DNA from: Saccharopolyspora rhizosphaerae
Lineage (GTDB): Bacteria > Actinomycetota > Actinomycetes > Mycobacteriales > Pseudonocardiaceae
NCBI RefSeq assembly: GCF_003931915.1
Contig: NZ_RSAA01000014.1
Span: forward strand, 186,001-250,000
Reading direction: 5' to 3'
DNA length: 64,000 nt
Under the pieces are notes generated by a model. It did no database searches. It was given only the letters and a program-made list of their open reading frames with translations, and was not told the DNA's origin. The position numbers were made by a program, and so were the translations under genes. This document shows positions 54,472 to 63,540 of this stretch, piece after piece (position 1 is the stretch's first letter; every line of letters begins with the position of its first letter).

Positions 54472-54750
54472 GTGGCGAGCACCGAGCTGGAGAAGAAGCC
54501 CAGCCAGGCCATCGACCCGGCCGAGGAACCGTCGGTCGAGTGGGGCTGGCACGGCGGCTTCCCGAAGGGCACCCAGATCGCCGGCTGGTTCTCGGTCGTC
54601 GCGATCCTGCTCATGCTCATCGGCAACCACCAGGGCATCCTCAGCGGTGGCGGGCACTTCAAGCTGGAGGACCTCTGGCTGATCGGCACGGCCGCGGTCC
54701 TGGCCATCGGCCTGTTCATCGACCTGGGCAAGAAGAAGCGGCGTCGCTGA
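54472..54750 (+). CDS. DUF2631 small membrane protein
   Basis: 92 residues from a GTG with AGGAGG about seven bases upstream. PAEEPSVEWGWHGGFPKGTQ followed by two helices and a KKKRRR tail is the DUF2631 pattern found near dxr in actinobacteria. Function unknown. The length and start agree with the family. Confidence 0.82.
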   Translation: MASTELEKKPSQAIDPAEEPSVEWGWHGGFPKGTQIAGWFSVVAILLMLIGNHQGILSGGGHFKLEDLWLIGTAAVLAIGLFIDLGKKKRRR

Positions 54751-54764
54751 CCTGGCACTTCGCG

Positions 54765-54801
54765 GAAAGCCGCCCCCGGGATCTCCCGAGGGCGGCTTTT
54801 C
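54765..54801. terminator. Rho-independent terminator, bidirectional
   Basis: AAAGCCGCC...CGGG and CCCG...GGCGGCTTTT lie between the DUF2631 gene and the convergent esterase; the T-run is on the plus strand. Confidence 0.8.
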
Positions 54802-54828
54802 GCTGTTCATGGCCTGTGACCGACCGGC

Positions 54829-55764
54829 TCAGAGCAGCCGGTGCCGGGCGAAGAAGTCCATGATCAGCGGCGTCGCGTCGATCGGTGCGGGCTGGTCGGT
54901 GTCCGGGTTCGGGTGCGTGGCCGGCCAGTCGTGGCCGACGGTGTCCATCCGGTAGTGGACGACCTCGGCGTGGGCGTCGCAGCCCCGGTACCGGACGCGG
55001 TGCACCCCGTCGCCCTCCTCACGCGTGACGGGATCGGGCCGGCACTCGTCGCGCTGGCCCCACGCCGCGAGCCAGTCCGGGATCGGCGGGAGCCCGCGCG
55101 CCTCGTCCCCGTCGTAGGGGATCGTCGTGTCGACCGCGCCGTGGAAGTTGAGGATCGGCGCCGGACGGGACGGGTTGCAGTCACCACCTTGCGGGTAGAA
55201 GGCACCGGCGACCGGTGCGAAAGCAGCGATCCGGTCGCTCATGCGGCACGCGAGGACACCGGTGAATCCGCCGCCGTTGGACTTGCCCGCCGCGTAGACG
55301 CGGGTCCGGTCGACGCAGGTCTCCTGCTGCAGCTGGTCGAGCAGGTCGCCGACGAACCGCACGTCGTCGACGTCGGCCGAGTACGGCGCACCCTGCCAGG
55401 CCGTCTCGCCATCGGTGCCCACGAGCCCCTGCGGGTAGACCGCGATGGCGTTCGTCTCGGAGAACTCCGACAGCTGTTCCTGGTAGGCGGCGTCGCGGGT
55501 GTGCCCGTGGAAGGACAGCACCGCCGGAGTCGGCAGGAACGGCAGGTAGGTCTCCGGGACGTGCATCAGGTAGGTGCGGGTGATCCCGCCGGACACGACC
55601 TCCCGGGCCACCGTCTCCCCGGGCTGCACGGCGGTGTTCCCGCACCCCGGCGACGCGGCCGCTCGGTCCGGCACCTCCGCGTGGGCGGGTGCGGCGAGCA
55701 GCACCAGCATCGCCGCGACGATCGAATGAACCGCCGTGCCACGAATTCTCAGGCCAGGCACCAT
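54829..55764 (-). CDS. Secreted PHB-depolymerase/feruloyl-esterase-type hydrolase
   Basis: 311 residues. A signal peptide (AVHSIVAAMLVLLAAPAHA) precedes an alpha/beta hydrolase: HGHTRDAAYQ oxyanion region, nucleophile in AGKSNGGGFTG, Asp in NFHGAVDTTIPYDG, His in DTVGHDWPATHP. LpqC-like proteins of this type cleave ester-linked polymers. Several Cys suggest disulfides. Single gene with its own terminator behind it. Substrate unknown. Confidence 0.85.
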   Translation of the reverse strand: MVPGLRIRGTAVHSIVAAMLVLLAAPAHAEVPDRAAASPGCGNTAVQPGETVAREVVSGGITRTYLMHVPETYLPFLPTPAVLSFHGHTRDAAYQEQLSEFSETNAIAVYPQGLVGTDGETAWQGAPYSADVDDVRFVGDLLDQLQQETCVDRTRVYAAGKSNGGGFTGVLACRMSDRIAAFAPVAGAFYPQGGDCNPSRPAPILNFHGAVDTTIPYDGDEARGLPPIPDWLAAWGQRDECRPDPVTREEGDGVHRVRYRGCDAHAEVVHYRMDTVGHDWPATHPNPDTDQPAPIDATPLIMDFFARHRLL

Positions 55765-56467
55765 TGCCTCCCCAGATCGATCACTCGGACCAGGAGATCA
55801 TCGATCAACGGGAAGCGTTCCGCCCCGGTTGTGTTCATTGCGGTCACGACTTCGACCCGAACGCGTGCATCCGAACGGGTGTCTCGATCGATCAGCCTGC
55901 CGCACCTGCGAGCGCTAGGTCCTGTTCGAGGCTGCGGAGCAGCTTCTCCAGGTGAGGCTCATCCGGCACCACCGGAGGTTCCGAGGCGGATCGCGGCGGC
56001 AACCGCTGTTCCCGGTGCCCGATTCAACCCGCACCGCCCCGTGTGTTCCCCCTGGCGAGCACGCCGCGACGCCGCGAGCACGACAACGGCGCACGGACGT
56101 CACGGAACGGCTCAGACGACTCCGCGGTTCTCGGCGACGTCGCGCGGCACACGAACCCGTGCCCAGCGGGTCTCCCCACCGGCCCGTTCGAATCCCGGCA
56201 CGAACCCCGACGGTTGCGGACCCCGGTCGAACTTCGCGCGAGTTGTGACCGGCACAGCGCTGACCTCGTGCGGATCCCGCCACGCTCCCGCCCTGGCCTG
56301 TCGGGCTCCCGGTTGAACGTGGTTCATGTCGGGCGCACGACGTGGTGGCCAGCCAGGGCTGCGCCGACGTCCCACAGCAGCCGGGCGAGGGCCTGGTTCG
56401 ACAGCCCACCTGACCACCAGGTCTGCTCCCGGGCACCACCACGCGGAGCGACCACCGGGCGGAGGAA
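55765..56467. other. 700-base region without a supported gene
   Basis: Between esterase and rlmN. It contains a copy of the dispersed palindrome (56227-56248) and a 25-codon minus-strand frame at 55892-55969 (VPDEPHLEKLLRSLEQDLAL) that looks protein-like but is too short to call. No tRNA is found. Confidence 0.55.
56227..56248. repeat. Partial copy of the dispersed palindrome
   Basis: TCGAACTTCGCGCGA followed by GTTGTGA: left half complete, right half diverged. Same family as 9202-9300 and 62363-62384. Confidence 0.6.
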
Positions 56468-57580
56468 CTACTCCTCGGCGGCGAGCTGGCCGCAGGCCGC
56501 GGCGATCTCCTGGCCGCGGGTGTCCCGGACCGTGCAGGACACGCCCGCTTCGCGGACCCGGCGGACGAACTCGCGCTCGACCGGCTTGGGGCTGGCGTCC
56601 CACTTGCTGCCCGGCGTGGGGTTCAGCGGGATCAGGTTCACGTGCGCGAACTGGCCGAGGTGCTTCTTGAGCAGCTTGCCGAGCAGGTCCGCGCGCCACG
56701 GCTGGTCGTTGATGTCGCGGATCAGCGCGTACTCGATCGAGACCCGGCGACCGGTGTGGTCGGCGTAGCCGCGGGCCGCTTCCAGGACCTCGGCGACCTT
56801 CCAGCGGTTGTTGACCGGCACGAGGGTGTCGCGCAGCTCGTCGTCCGGGGTGTGCAGCGAGACCGCGAGCGTGACGTGCAGGTTCTCGGCGGTCATCTTC
56901 CGGATCGCGGGCACCAGGCCGACGGTGGAGACCGTCACCGAGCGCTGCGACAGGCCGAGGCCATCCGGAGCGGGATCGCAGATGCGGTGGACGGCGTCGA
57001 TCACCCGGCGGTAGTTCGCCAGCGGCTCGCCCATGCCCATGAACACCACGTTCGACAGCCGCCCCGGACCACCCGGGACGTCACCATCGCGCATCATGGC
57101 CGCCGCCGAGCGGACCTGGTCGACGATCTCGGCGGTGGAGAGGTTGCGCTGCAGACCGCCCTGGCCGGTGGCGCAGAACGGGCAGGCCATCCCGCAGCCG
57201 GCCTGGCTGGAGATGCACACCGTCGCGCGGTCCGGGTAGCGCATCAGGACGCTCTCGAGCAGCGTCCCGTCGTGCGCCTTCCACAGCGTCTTGCGGGTCG
57301 TGCCCTCGTCGGTGTCGAGGTTGCGGACGGGGCTGAGCAGCTCCGGCAGCAGCGCAGACCCGAGCGCCTCGCGACTGCTCGCGGGGATGTCGGTCATCGA
57401 CTCGACGTCGGCGTTGAGCCGTCCGAAGTAGTGGTTCGCGAGCTGCTTGGCGCGGAACGGCTTCTCCCCGAGCTCGGCGACAACGGCCTTCCGCTCCTCG
57501 GCGGCGAGGTCGGCGAGGTGGCGCGGCGGCTTGCCGCGGCGCGGGGCGTCGAAGACGAGCGGCAGGGATTCCGTAGGCAT
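56468..57580 (-). CDS. rlmN: 23S rRNA (adenine2503-C2)-methyltransferase
   Basis: 370 residues. Radical-SAM enzyme: [11 protein letters not shown] (Cx3Cx2C cluster motif), [12 protein letters not shown], and the methyl-carrier Cys near the end in [18 protein letters not shown]. It methylates A2503 of 23S rRNA and A37 of some tRNAs. Starts [10 protein letters not shown] with a C-terminal AAEE. It precedes the conserved MEP genes as in M. tuberculosis (Rv2880c). Confidence 0.94.
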   Translation of the reverse strand: MPTESLPLVFDAPRRGKPPRHLADLAAEERKAVVAELGEKPFRAKQLANHYFGRLNADVESMTDIPASSREALGSALLPELLSPVRNLDTDEGTTRKTLWKAHDGTLLESVLMRYPDRATVCISSQAGCGMACPFCATGQGGLQRNLSTAEIVDQVRSAAAMMRDGDVPGGPGRLSNVVFMGMGEPLANYRRVIDAVHRICDPAPDGLGLSQRSVTVSTVGLVPAIRKMTAENLHVTLAVSLHTPDDELRDTLVPVNNRWKVAEVLEAARGYADHTGRRVSIEYALIRDINDQPWRADLLGKLLKKHLGQFAHVNLIPLNPTPGSKWDASPKPVEREFVRRVREAGVSCTVRDTRGQEIAAACGQLAAEE

Positions 57581-57650
57581 AGCGTCCCCCAGTGTCCCAC
57601 GTCCGCCGACGATCTCAGCCAGGAGCCGGTACCTTCGTCCCGTTGGCGAT

Positions 57651-57664
57651 CTCGGACGACCGAG
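57651..57664. promoter_or_regulatory. Small inverted repeat before the metal ABC operon
   Basis: CTCGG-ACGA-CCGAG directly before the first gene. A metal-regulator site (the DtxR-type protein at 60202) is conceivable; too short to assign. Confidence 0.25.
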
Positions 57665-57666
57665 GT

Positions 57667-58605
57667 ATGGTTTTCGGCGTGGCGAAACCCGGACTCGCAG
57701 GCCACCGAAACATGGCCGCCCTGGTCGTGCTCGCGTTGCTGGTCTCGAGCTGCAGCACCGGGCTGGGCCGCGACGACGACGGCCGCAAGCACGTCGTCAC
57801 GACCTTCACCGTGCTCGCCGACATGGCGCGCAACGTCGCCGGTGACGCCCTGGTGGTCGAGTCGATCACCAAGCCGGGCGCCGAGATCCACGAGTACGAA
57901 CCCACCCCGAGCGACATGCTCAAGGCCGCCAAGGCCGACGTCGTGCTGGACAACGGTCTCGGGCTGGAGCGCTGGTTCGACCGGTTCCTGCAGCGCAGCG
58001 AGGCCCGGCACGTCACGCTGACCGAGGGCGTCGACCCGGTCCCGATCCGCAGCGGCGAGTACCACGGCAAGGCCAACCCGCACGCGTGGATGTCGCCGCG
58101 CACCGCCGCGCTCTACGTCACCAACATCCGGGACGCCTTCATCCGGATCGACCCCGCGCACGAGGCCACCTTCCGCGCGAACGCCGACGCCTACCTGGCG
58201 CGGCTGGCCGAGATCGACCGCTACCTGCGCGACGAGCTCGCCGCGCTGCCCGACAGCCAGCGTGCACTGGTCAGCTGCGAAGGCGCGTTCTCCTACTTGG
58301 CCCGCGACGCCGGGCTCAGCGAGGCGTACCTGTGGCCGGTCAACAGCGAGTCCGAAGGCACTCCGCAGCAGATCAAGGCCGCCACCGAGTTCGTCCGCCG
58401 CAACGCGGTGCCGACGGTGTTCTGCGAGTCGACCGTCAACGACGGCGCGCAGCGGCAGGTCGCCCGCGAGACCGGGGCGGAGCTCGGCGAACCGCTCTAC
58501 GTCGACTCGCTGTCCGGGCCCGGCGGACCCGTCCCCACCTACCTGGACCTCCTGCGCCACGACGCGCGGGTGATCGTCGCCGGACTGCGCGGAGGAGCAC
58601 CGTGA
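57667..58605 (+). CDS. Metal ABC transporter substrate-binding lipoprotein (Mn2+/Zn2+)
   Basis: 312 residues from ATG 57667; GTG 57679 and ATG 57712 are alternatives. Lipobox LLVSSC anchors it. Cluster A-I metal ligands: His in [12 protein letters not shown], His in NPHAWMSP, Glu in VSCEGAFSY, Asp in [10 protein letters not shown]. There is no His-rich loop of ZnuA type, which with the DtxR-family regulator favours manganese. The stop overlaps the ATPase start (GTGA). Confidence 0.88.
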   Translation: MVFGVAKPGLAGHRNMAALVVLALLVSSCSTGLGRDDDGRKHVVTTFTVLADMARNVAGDALVVESITKPGAEIHEYEPTPSDMLKAAKADVVLDNGLGLERWFDRFLQRSEARHVTLTEGVDPVPIRSGEYHGKANPHAWMSPRTAALYVTNIRDAFIRIDPAHEATFRANADAYLARLAEIDRYLRDELAALPDSQRALVSCEGAFSYLARDAGLSEAYLWPVNSESEGTPQQIKAATEFVRRNAVPTVFCESTVNDGAQRQVARETGAELGEPLYVDSLSGPGGPVPTYLDLLRHDARVIVAGLRGGAP

Positions 58606-59321
58606 ACGCCATCACCGCCCACCACGTGACCGTCCGCTACGGCGAGGTCCTCGCCGTCGACGACGTGACGGTCGACATCGGCGAAGGACGCGTCTGCGGC
58701 CTGCTGGGGATGAACGGGTCGGGAAAGTCGACGCTGTTCAAGGCGCTGATGGGCCTGGTCCGGCCGGACACGGGCGAGATCCGGATCATGGACCGCGACC
58801 GCAAGCAGGCGCGGCGCGAGGGGCTGCTCGCCTACGTGCCGCAGTCCGAGGCGGTGGACTGGACGTTCCCGGTGACGGTCTCCGACGTGGTGCTCATGGG
58901 CCGCTACGGCCACCTCGGGCCCACCCGGCGCCCGCGCCGCGCCGACAAGGCCGCGATGCGCGCGGCGCTGACCCGCGTGGGCCTGACCGACCTGGCCGAC
59001 CGGCCGATCGGGGAGCTCTCCGGCGGTCAGCGCAAGCGGGCCTTCGTCGCCCGAGGCATCGCCCAGGACGCGCGACTGCTGCTCCTCGACGAACCCTTCG
59101 CCGGGGTGGACACCAAGTCCGAGGCCACGATCAGCGACCTGCTGCGGGAGCTGCGCGACGAAGGGCGCACCGTGGTCATCTCCACCCACGACCTGGCCAG
59201 CGTCCCCGAGTTGTGCGACGAAGCGGTCCTGCTGCAGCAACGCGTGGTCGCCCACGGGCCGACCAACGACGTCCTGGCACCGGAGGTGCTGGCCCGCACG
59301 TTCGGGGTGGAGGCGCGATGA
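58602..59321 (+). CDS. Metal ABC transporter ATP-binding protein
   Basis: 239 residues from GTG. Walker A LLGMNGSGKSTLFKAL, Q-loop in YVPQSEAVDWTFPVTV, signature LSGGQRKRAFVA, Walker B ARLLLLDEPFAGVD, switch His in STHDL. It overlaps its neighbours on both sides by 4 bases, so the transporter is made as a unit. Confidence 0.93.
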   Translation: MNAITAHHVTVRYGEVLAVDDVTVDIGEGRVCGLLGMNGSGKSTLFKALMGLVRPDTGEIRIMDRDRKQARREGLLAYVPQSEAVDWTFPVTVSDVVLMGRYGHLGPTRRPRRADKAAMRAALTRVGLTDLADRPIGELSGGQRKRAFVARGIAQDARLLLLDEPFAGVDTKSEATISDLLRELRDEGRTVVISTHDLASVPELCDEAVLLQQRVVAHGPTNDVLAPEVLARTFGVEAR

Positions 59322-60205
59322 TCGAGTGGTTGGTCGAACCCCTGCAGTTCGGGTTCATGCAGCGAGCGTTGCTGGTCAGCCTCGTCGCGGGGCTGGTGTG
59401 CGCGGTGCTGTCCTGCTGGGTGACGCTGATCGGCTGGTCGCTGCTGGGCGACGCCGTGTCGCACGCCGTGCTGCCGGGGGTCGTCCTCGCCTACGTGCTG
59501 GGGATGCCCTTCTCGGTGGGGGCGTTCCTGTTCGGCAGCCTCGCGGTCGGGTTGATCGCCGGGGTGCGCAGCACCACGCGGCTCAAGGGCGACGCGGCGA
59601 TCGGCGTGGTGTTCACCGGGCTTTTCGCGCTCGGGCTGGTGCTGGTGTCGCGGATCCCCAGCCAGGTCGACCTCAACCACATCCTGTTCGGCAACGTCCT
59701 GGGCGTCACCGACTTCGACATCGCGCAGGTCTTGATCATCGCGGCCGGGGTGCTCGCGGTGGCCGCGCTGAAGCGGCGCGACTTCACGCTCTACGCCTTC
59801 GACCCCACCCACGCGCACGCGATCGGCATCTCCCCGCGCTGGACCGGCACCCTGCTGCTGGCGATGCTGGCGCTGACCGTGGTGGTCGCCCTGCAGGCCG
59901 TCGGGGTCGTGCTGGTCACTGCGATGCTGATCATCCCGGGCGCGACGGCGTTCCTGCTGACCAAGAGGTTCCCGCGGATGCTGCTGACGGCCGCCGGGCT
60001 GTCGGTGCTGTGCTCGGTGACCGGCACGTACCTGAGCTTCCACGTCGACACCTCCACGGGCGGGATGATCGTGCTCTGCCAGGCAGTGGTGTTCGCGATC
60101 GCCCACCTGCTGGCACCCGGGCAGGGTCTGCTCCCGCGCGCGCTGCGACGGCGTGCGGTGGTCGGTGACCGCACGACCGCGGTGACGACGCCGCCCGTAT
60201 CGTGA
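59318..60205 (+). CDS. Metal ABC transporter permease (ABC-3 family)
   Basis: 295 residues, about eight helices. It begins PLQFGFMQRALLVSLVAG, then LLGDAVSHAVLPGVVLAY, the ABC-3 block that contacts the metal path, and LVTAMLIIPGATAFLL. It overlaps the DtxR-type gene by 4 bases. Confidence 0.93.
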   Translation: MIEWLVEPLQFGFMQRALLVSLVAGLVCAVLSCWVTLIGWSLLGDAVSHAVLPGVVLAYVLGMPFSVGAFLFGSLAVGLIAGVRSTTRLKGDAAIGVVFTGLFALGLVLVSRIPSQVDLNHILFGNVLGVTDFDIAQVLIIAAGVLAVAALKRRDFTLYAFDPTHAHAIGISPRWTGTLLLAMLALTVVVALQAVGVVLVTAMLIIPGATAFLLTKRFPRMLLTAAGLSVLCSVTGTYLSFHVDTSTGGMIVLCQAVVFAIAHLLAPGQGLLPRALRRRAVVGDRTTAVTTPPVS

Positions 60206-60897
60206 AAGTCATGCCGAGCGGAACCGAGCGCCCCTCCCCTTCGGTGGAGGACTACCTCCGGGCGATCTACGGGCTCAGCGAACGGGGAGAGCCCGTGACC
60301 AACGCGACGCTGACCGCGCGCCTCGGGCTCAGCCCTTCCTCGGTCTCCGGCATGATCAACAAACTGGACCAGCTGGGCCTGGTCACCCACGTGCGCTACC
60401 GCAGCGTCGAGCTCACCCCCGAAGGCCGCCGGCTCGCCCACTCCGTGCTGCGCCGGCACCGGCTCATCGAGCTGTTCCTGGTCGAAGAGCTGGACTACGG
60501 CTGGGACGAGGTGCACACCGAAGCCGACGCGCTGGAGCACGCCGTCTCCGACGAGCTCGTCGAGCACATCGCCACCAAGCTCGGCAACCCCACCGTCGAC
60601 CCGCACGGCGACCCGATCCCCACGGCCGAGGGCGAACTGGCCGCACCCCGGACCCGGCAGCTGGACCAGATCGAGCCCGGCACCATCGGCACCATCGCGC
60701 GCGTCTGGGACACCGACTCGGAGCTGCTGCGCTACCTCACCGAGCACGGCATGACCCTGGGGTCGCGGATCGAGATCGTGGAGCGCAAGCCCTTCGGCGG
60801 TCCGCTGGTGGTGCGCGTGGGCGAACCTCCGGACGCCGAAACGCACTTCGTCGGTGACGAGATCGCGGCGGCGCTGTCGATCAGTGTGCCGAGCTAG
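60202..60897 (+). CDS. DtxR/MntR-family metal-dependent regulator
   Basis: 231 residues from GTG. Winged HTH in residues 14-70 (SVEDYLRAIYGLSERGE, SSVSGMINKLDQLGLV), metal-binding and dimer domain with RRHRLIELFLVEEL and HTEADALEHAVSDELVEHI, C-terminal SH3-like (FeoA) domain from about 150. In the same operon as the transporter; it likely represses it when Mn2+ is abundant. Overlaps the next convergent gene by 17 bases. Confidence 0.9.
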   Translation: MKVMPSGTERPSPSVEDYLRAIYGLSERGEPVTNATLTARLGLSPSSVSGMINKLDQLGLVTHVRYRSVELTPEGRRLAHSVLRRHRLIELFLVEELDYGWDEVHTEADALEHAVSDELVEHIATKLGNPTVDPHGDPIPTAEGELAAPRTRQLDQIEPGTIGTIARVWDTDSELLRYLTEHGMTLGSRIEIVERKPFGGPLVVRVGEPPDAETHFVGDEIAAALSISVPS

Positions 60898-61360
60898 GTT
60901 CGCCGGTCAGCCGGGAACCGACCGCGTGTGAGGGCACGACCTTCTGCTGCGGGCGCTCCGGCTGCCGTTCGACCTGGGCGATCTCCTCGCCGTAGACCTG
61001 CTCCGTGATCAACTTGCTGTGCAGCTCGTCGGTGCGGTGGGCGCCGAGGACCGCCATCAGCAGGTCGAAGCGGCTGTTGGTCAACGTCACCGCGACGTAG
61101 CAGAACCCGCCCATGCCGGCGAAGACGAGACCCGCCACCACCCACATGTTCACGCCCTGCGCCAGCGCCATGACCGACGTGCCCAGCAGCAGCGCGGACG
61201 CGAACGCGGCGGCCCGCGCGACGACCGCCTGGCGGAACATCGACCGGAATGCCGGGTACTCGTGCCGCAGCTGGCGCACGATGCGCGCACGTTCGTGACG
61301 GTCCAGCTGAGCAAGCCGGCTGAGGCCCGCGGTCACCGGCTGCGCCGCGCGGTGTGCCAT
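60881..61360 (-). CDS. Two-helix membrane protein
   Basis: 159 residues from ATG 61360 (SD CAGGAG). Two helices (about 47-66 and 70-92) connected by a short loop, with RLAQLDRHERARIVRQLRHEYP before and a charged tail after. No family recognised. It is convergent with the regulator gene. Confidence 0.6.
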   Translation of the reverse strand: MAHRAAQPVTAGLSRLAQLDRHERARIVRQLRHEYPAFRSMFRQAVVARAAAFASALLLGTSVMALAQGVNMWVVAGLVFAGMGGFCYVAVTLTNSRFDLLMAVLGAHRTDELHSKLITEQVYGEEIAQVERQPERPQQKVVPSHAVGSRLTGEPSSAH

Positions 61361-61517
61361 GGCTGCTCCTGAGATGACCGTGTGCGTGCAGAGGACGTTT
61401 CCCAGTCGATCACGCGGTCGTGCCCCTATCAAGGCGTCATTCGGGGGCTTCGCATTGCGGAAGGACGACGAAACCGTGACGCTGCCTGTGGACCGGCGTC
61501 TTTCGGGAGTGATCGCT

Positions 61518-62285
61518 GTGGGCATCGCACTGGGCGCACCCGGCTGGGTGGATCTCGCGTCGCGCGACACCGAGGCCGTGCGCGAGTTCTACACCGGGTT
61601 GCTGGGCTGGCGCTGGGTGCAGCGCTGCGACTACGCCGTCGCCTTCGCCGACGACACCCCGGTTGCGGCGGTGTTCGCGCCGGAGTCCGACGACATCCCG
61701 ACCGCCTGGACGCTGTACCTGGAGTGCGGCTCGGCCAGGCGCGCGACCGAACGGGTCCGCGCGCTCGGCGGCAAGGTGCTCGTGCCGCCGACCGAAACCC
61801 CAGGCCACGAGGTGTTCCTCATCGCCGAGGACCCGACCGGCGCGGTCGTCGGCCTGTGGGAAGCACCGGAGAACGCGACCTTCGGCTGGGAACGCGCCAG
61901 TGCGCTGTGCTGGGCCGAGCTGCACACCCGCGACGCCTCCGCGGCCGACCCCTTCTACGCCGAGCTGCTCGGTTACCGCCAGGAGCAGATCGGCCAGCCG
62001 GGCGGCGCGTTCGACTACACCGTCTGGTACGTCGACGAGCAGCCCACGCTGGGCCGCTTCGAGGCCGGCCTGACGCTGCCGGAGTCGACCCCGCCGCACT
62101 GGTTGCTGTACTTCCAGGTCAGCCAGGAGGACGACACCGATTCCGCCATCGCGAAGGTCCGGAAGCTGGGCGGTGAGGTGCTGCGCGAGCCCACCGACAG
62201 CCCGTACGGCCGGCAGGCCGTGGTGCGCGACGTCGTCGGCGCACGCTTCGCGCTGATCGACACCGCGCAACGCACCGGCGAGTGA
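61518..62285 (+). CDS. Two-domain VOC-family (glyoxalase/dioxygenase fold) protein
   Basis: 255 residues from GTG 61518 (GGGAG eight bases upstream). Two VOC domains: one opens GAPGWVDLASRDTEAVREFY, the other SALCWAELHTRDASAADPFYAELLGY. The DPTGAVVGLWEAP end of the first is typical. The His/Glu metal positions look partly replaced. Role unknown; such proteins bind or detoxify small electrophiles or act in hydroxylated-product metabolism. Confidence 0.82.
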   Translation: MGIALGAPGWVDLASRDTEAVREFYTGLLGWRWVQRCDYAVAFADDTPVAAVFAPESDDIPTAWTLYLECGSARRATERVRALGGKVLVPPTETPGHEVFLIAEDPTGAVVGLWEAPENATFGWERASALCWAELHTRDASAADPFYAELLGYRQEQIGQPGGAFDYTVWYVDEQPTLGRFEAGLTLPESTPPHWLLYFQVSQEDDTDSAIAKVRKLGGEVLREPTDSPYGRQAVVRDVVGARFALIDTAQRTGE

Positions 62286-62362
62286 GCCCTGCGCGACCAC
62301 CTGGAGCACCGCGGCGGTACCGGCCTGAGACCCCGTCGAACTTCGACGGCTCTCCGTCGGAG

Positions 62363-62384
62363 TCGAACATCGCGCGAAGTTCGA
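62363..62384. repeat. Dispersed palindrome copy
   Basis: Identical at 21 of 22 bases to the first copy near 9203: TCGAAC-N-TCGCGCGAA then GTTCGA. Confidence 0.75.
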
Positions 62385-62550
62385 ACGCACCCGCGCGAGG
62401 TGGAGGTCCGGAACAGAGGCTCCGCCGTGTTCCCGAACGGTTCTCGGGTTTCGCTGATGTGGCGGACCCGCTCCCGCGACCCGTTTCGTGGCGAGCTCGC
62501 CGGGACGACGCGTGACGTGCTCGCGGAAAGGCGTACGAGGTTCCGCAGCC

Positions 62551-62575
62551 GGGCTCGCTGAGCGGAGCGGAGCCC
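62551..62575 (-). terminator. Possible hairpin after the ECF sigma gene
   Basis: GGGCTC and GAGCCC arms nine bases past the stop at 62584. Weak. Confidence 0.3.
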
Positions 62576-62583
62576 ACCGGGGA

Positions 62584-63462
62584 CTAGTCCAGCACGACCG
62601 GGTCGAGCTCGGTGAGGTGGTCGCGCTCGGCGATGACTTCGATCTCGGTGATCCGGCCGGCGCGGATGGTCATCAGGAACACCGAGTGCGCCTTGCCGCG
62701 TGGCGCGTAGGCGGCACCGATGGCATCGGCGACCAGCGCCGGGCGTGCGAGCTTGGCCCCGCCCTGGAACGCCCGGGCCACCAGCTCCGCACCGCGCGAC
62801 TCGGTGGTGAGCGCCGGGGCACCGGCCTTGCGAGCTCGGGCCGCGGCGTCCACCGCGCGCTGATCGGCACGCAGCACCACGTCCGGGTCGAGCACGGTGA
62901 GCAGGCCCTCGAAGTCACCCTCCCGGGCCGCGCGCAGGAACGCGTCGACGACCTCGCGCTGGGCGACCAGGTCTGGCTCTGACCGCTCCCTGCGCACCCG
63001 CCGACGGGCCCGGCTGGCGAGCTGCCGGGTGGCCGACGGGCTGCGCCCCACGATCGCCGCGATGTCGTCGAAGGGCACCGCGAACATGTCGTGCAGGACG
63101 AAGGCGAGGCGCTCGGCGGGTTCGAGGGCGTCGAGCACCACGAACAGCGCCAAGCCCACCGAGTCGGCCATCACCGCCTCGGTCTCCGGCGTCGGCCCTT
63201 CAGAAGGCTCGGGCAGGTCCTCGGCGGGCGACTCGGGCCGGGACCGCCGGGAGCGCAGCACGTCCAGGCAGATGCGACCGACGACCGTGGTCAACCAGCC
63301 GCCGAGGTTGCTCACCTCGTCGGTGCCCGCGCGGGACACCCGCAACCAGGCCTCCTGCACGGCGTCCTCCGCCTCGGCGTGGGACCCGAGCATCCGCAGC
63401 GCCACCGCCGCGAGTCGCTTGCGGTGCTGCTCGAACTGCTTCGCCAGGAATTCCTCGTCCAT
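62584..63462 (-). CDS. ECF41-type sigma factor (SigJ-like) with SnoaL-like extension
   Basis: 292 residues. Sigma2 region: RLAAVALRMLGSHAEAEDAVQEAW; sigma4 region: LEPAERLAFVLHDMFAVPFD and GRSPSATRQLASRARRRV. A C-terminal SnoaL-like domain of about 120 residues follows, the mark of ECF41 factors, which use it instead of an anti-sigma to control activity. It is divergent from a carboxymuconolactone decarboxylase-like gene, the classic ECF41 partner, and carries its own candidate promoter. Confidence 0.92.
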   Translation of the reverse strand: MDEEFLAKQFEQHRKRLAAVALRMLGSHAEAEDAVQEAWLRVSRAGTDEVSNLGGWLTTVVGRICLDVLRSRRSRPESPAEDLPEPSEGPTPETEAVMADSVGLALFVVLDALEPAERLAFVLHDMFAVPFDDIAAIVGRSPSATRQLASRARRRVRRERSEPDLVAQREVVDAFLRAAREGDFEGLLTVLDPDVVLRADQRAVDAAARARKAGAPALTTESRGAELVARAFQGGAKLARPALVADAIGAAYAPRGKAHSVFLMTIRAGRITEIEVIAERDHLTELDPVVLD

Positions 63463-63463
63463 C

Positions 63464-63490
63464 GGTCACATTCCTCCGCCTCGACCCGTC
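63464..63490 (+). promoter_or_regulatory. Candidate ECF41 promoter of the decarboxylase-like gene
   Basis: GGTCACA (63464-63470), 16-base spacer, CGTC (63487-63490). One base off the known ECF41 consensus TGTCACA-N16-CGTC. It lies 50 bases before the ATG at 63541. Confidence 0.6.
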
Positions 63491-63499
63491 ATGAGGAAT

Positions 63500-63526
63500 G
63501 ACGAGCCGGAACGGGCTCGTGTGACA
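63500..63526 (-). promoter_or_regulatory. Candidate ECF41 promoter of the sigma gene
   Basis: Read on the minus strand, TGTCACA (63526-63520), 16-base spacer, CGTC (63503-63500): a perfect match to the ECF41 consensus, about 40 bases before the sigma start. A 7-bp inverted repeat (63501-63507 with 63514-63520) lies within the spacer. Confidence 0.65.
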
Positions 63527-63540
63527 GGGAGGTACCCACC

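Larger units (their letters stand above)
62286..62583. other. Intergenic region with palindromes
   Basis: Between the VOC gene and the convergent ECF sigma gene. It has the dispersed palindrome, an imperfect TCGAACTTCGA at 62336-62346, and a hairpin listed below. Confidence 0.6.

Noticed and set aside
55892-55969. 25-codon minus-strand frame VPDEPHLEKLL...
   Set aside because: Protein-like but too short, no SD and no neighbour support.
56184-56210. GTTCGAATCC resembling a tRNA T-loop
   Set aside because: The flanking bases do not form a T-stem and no acceptor or anticodon arm is found.
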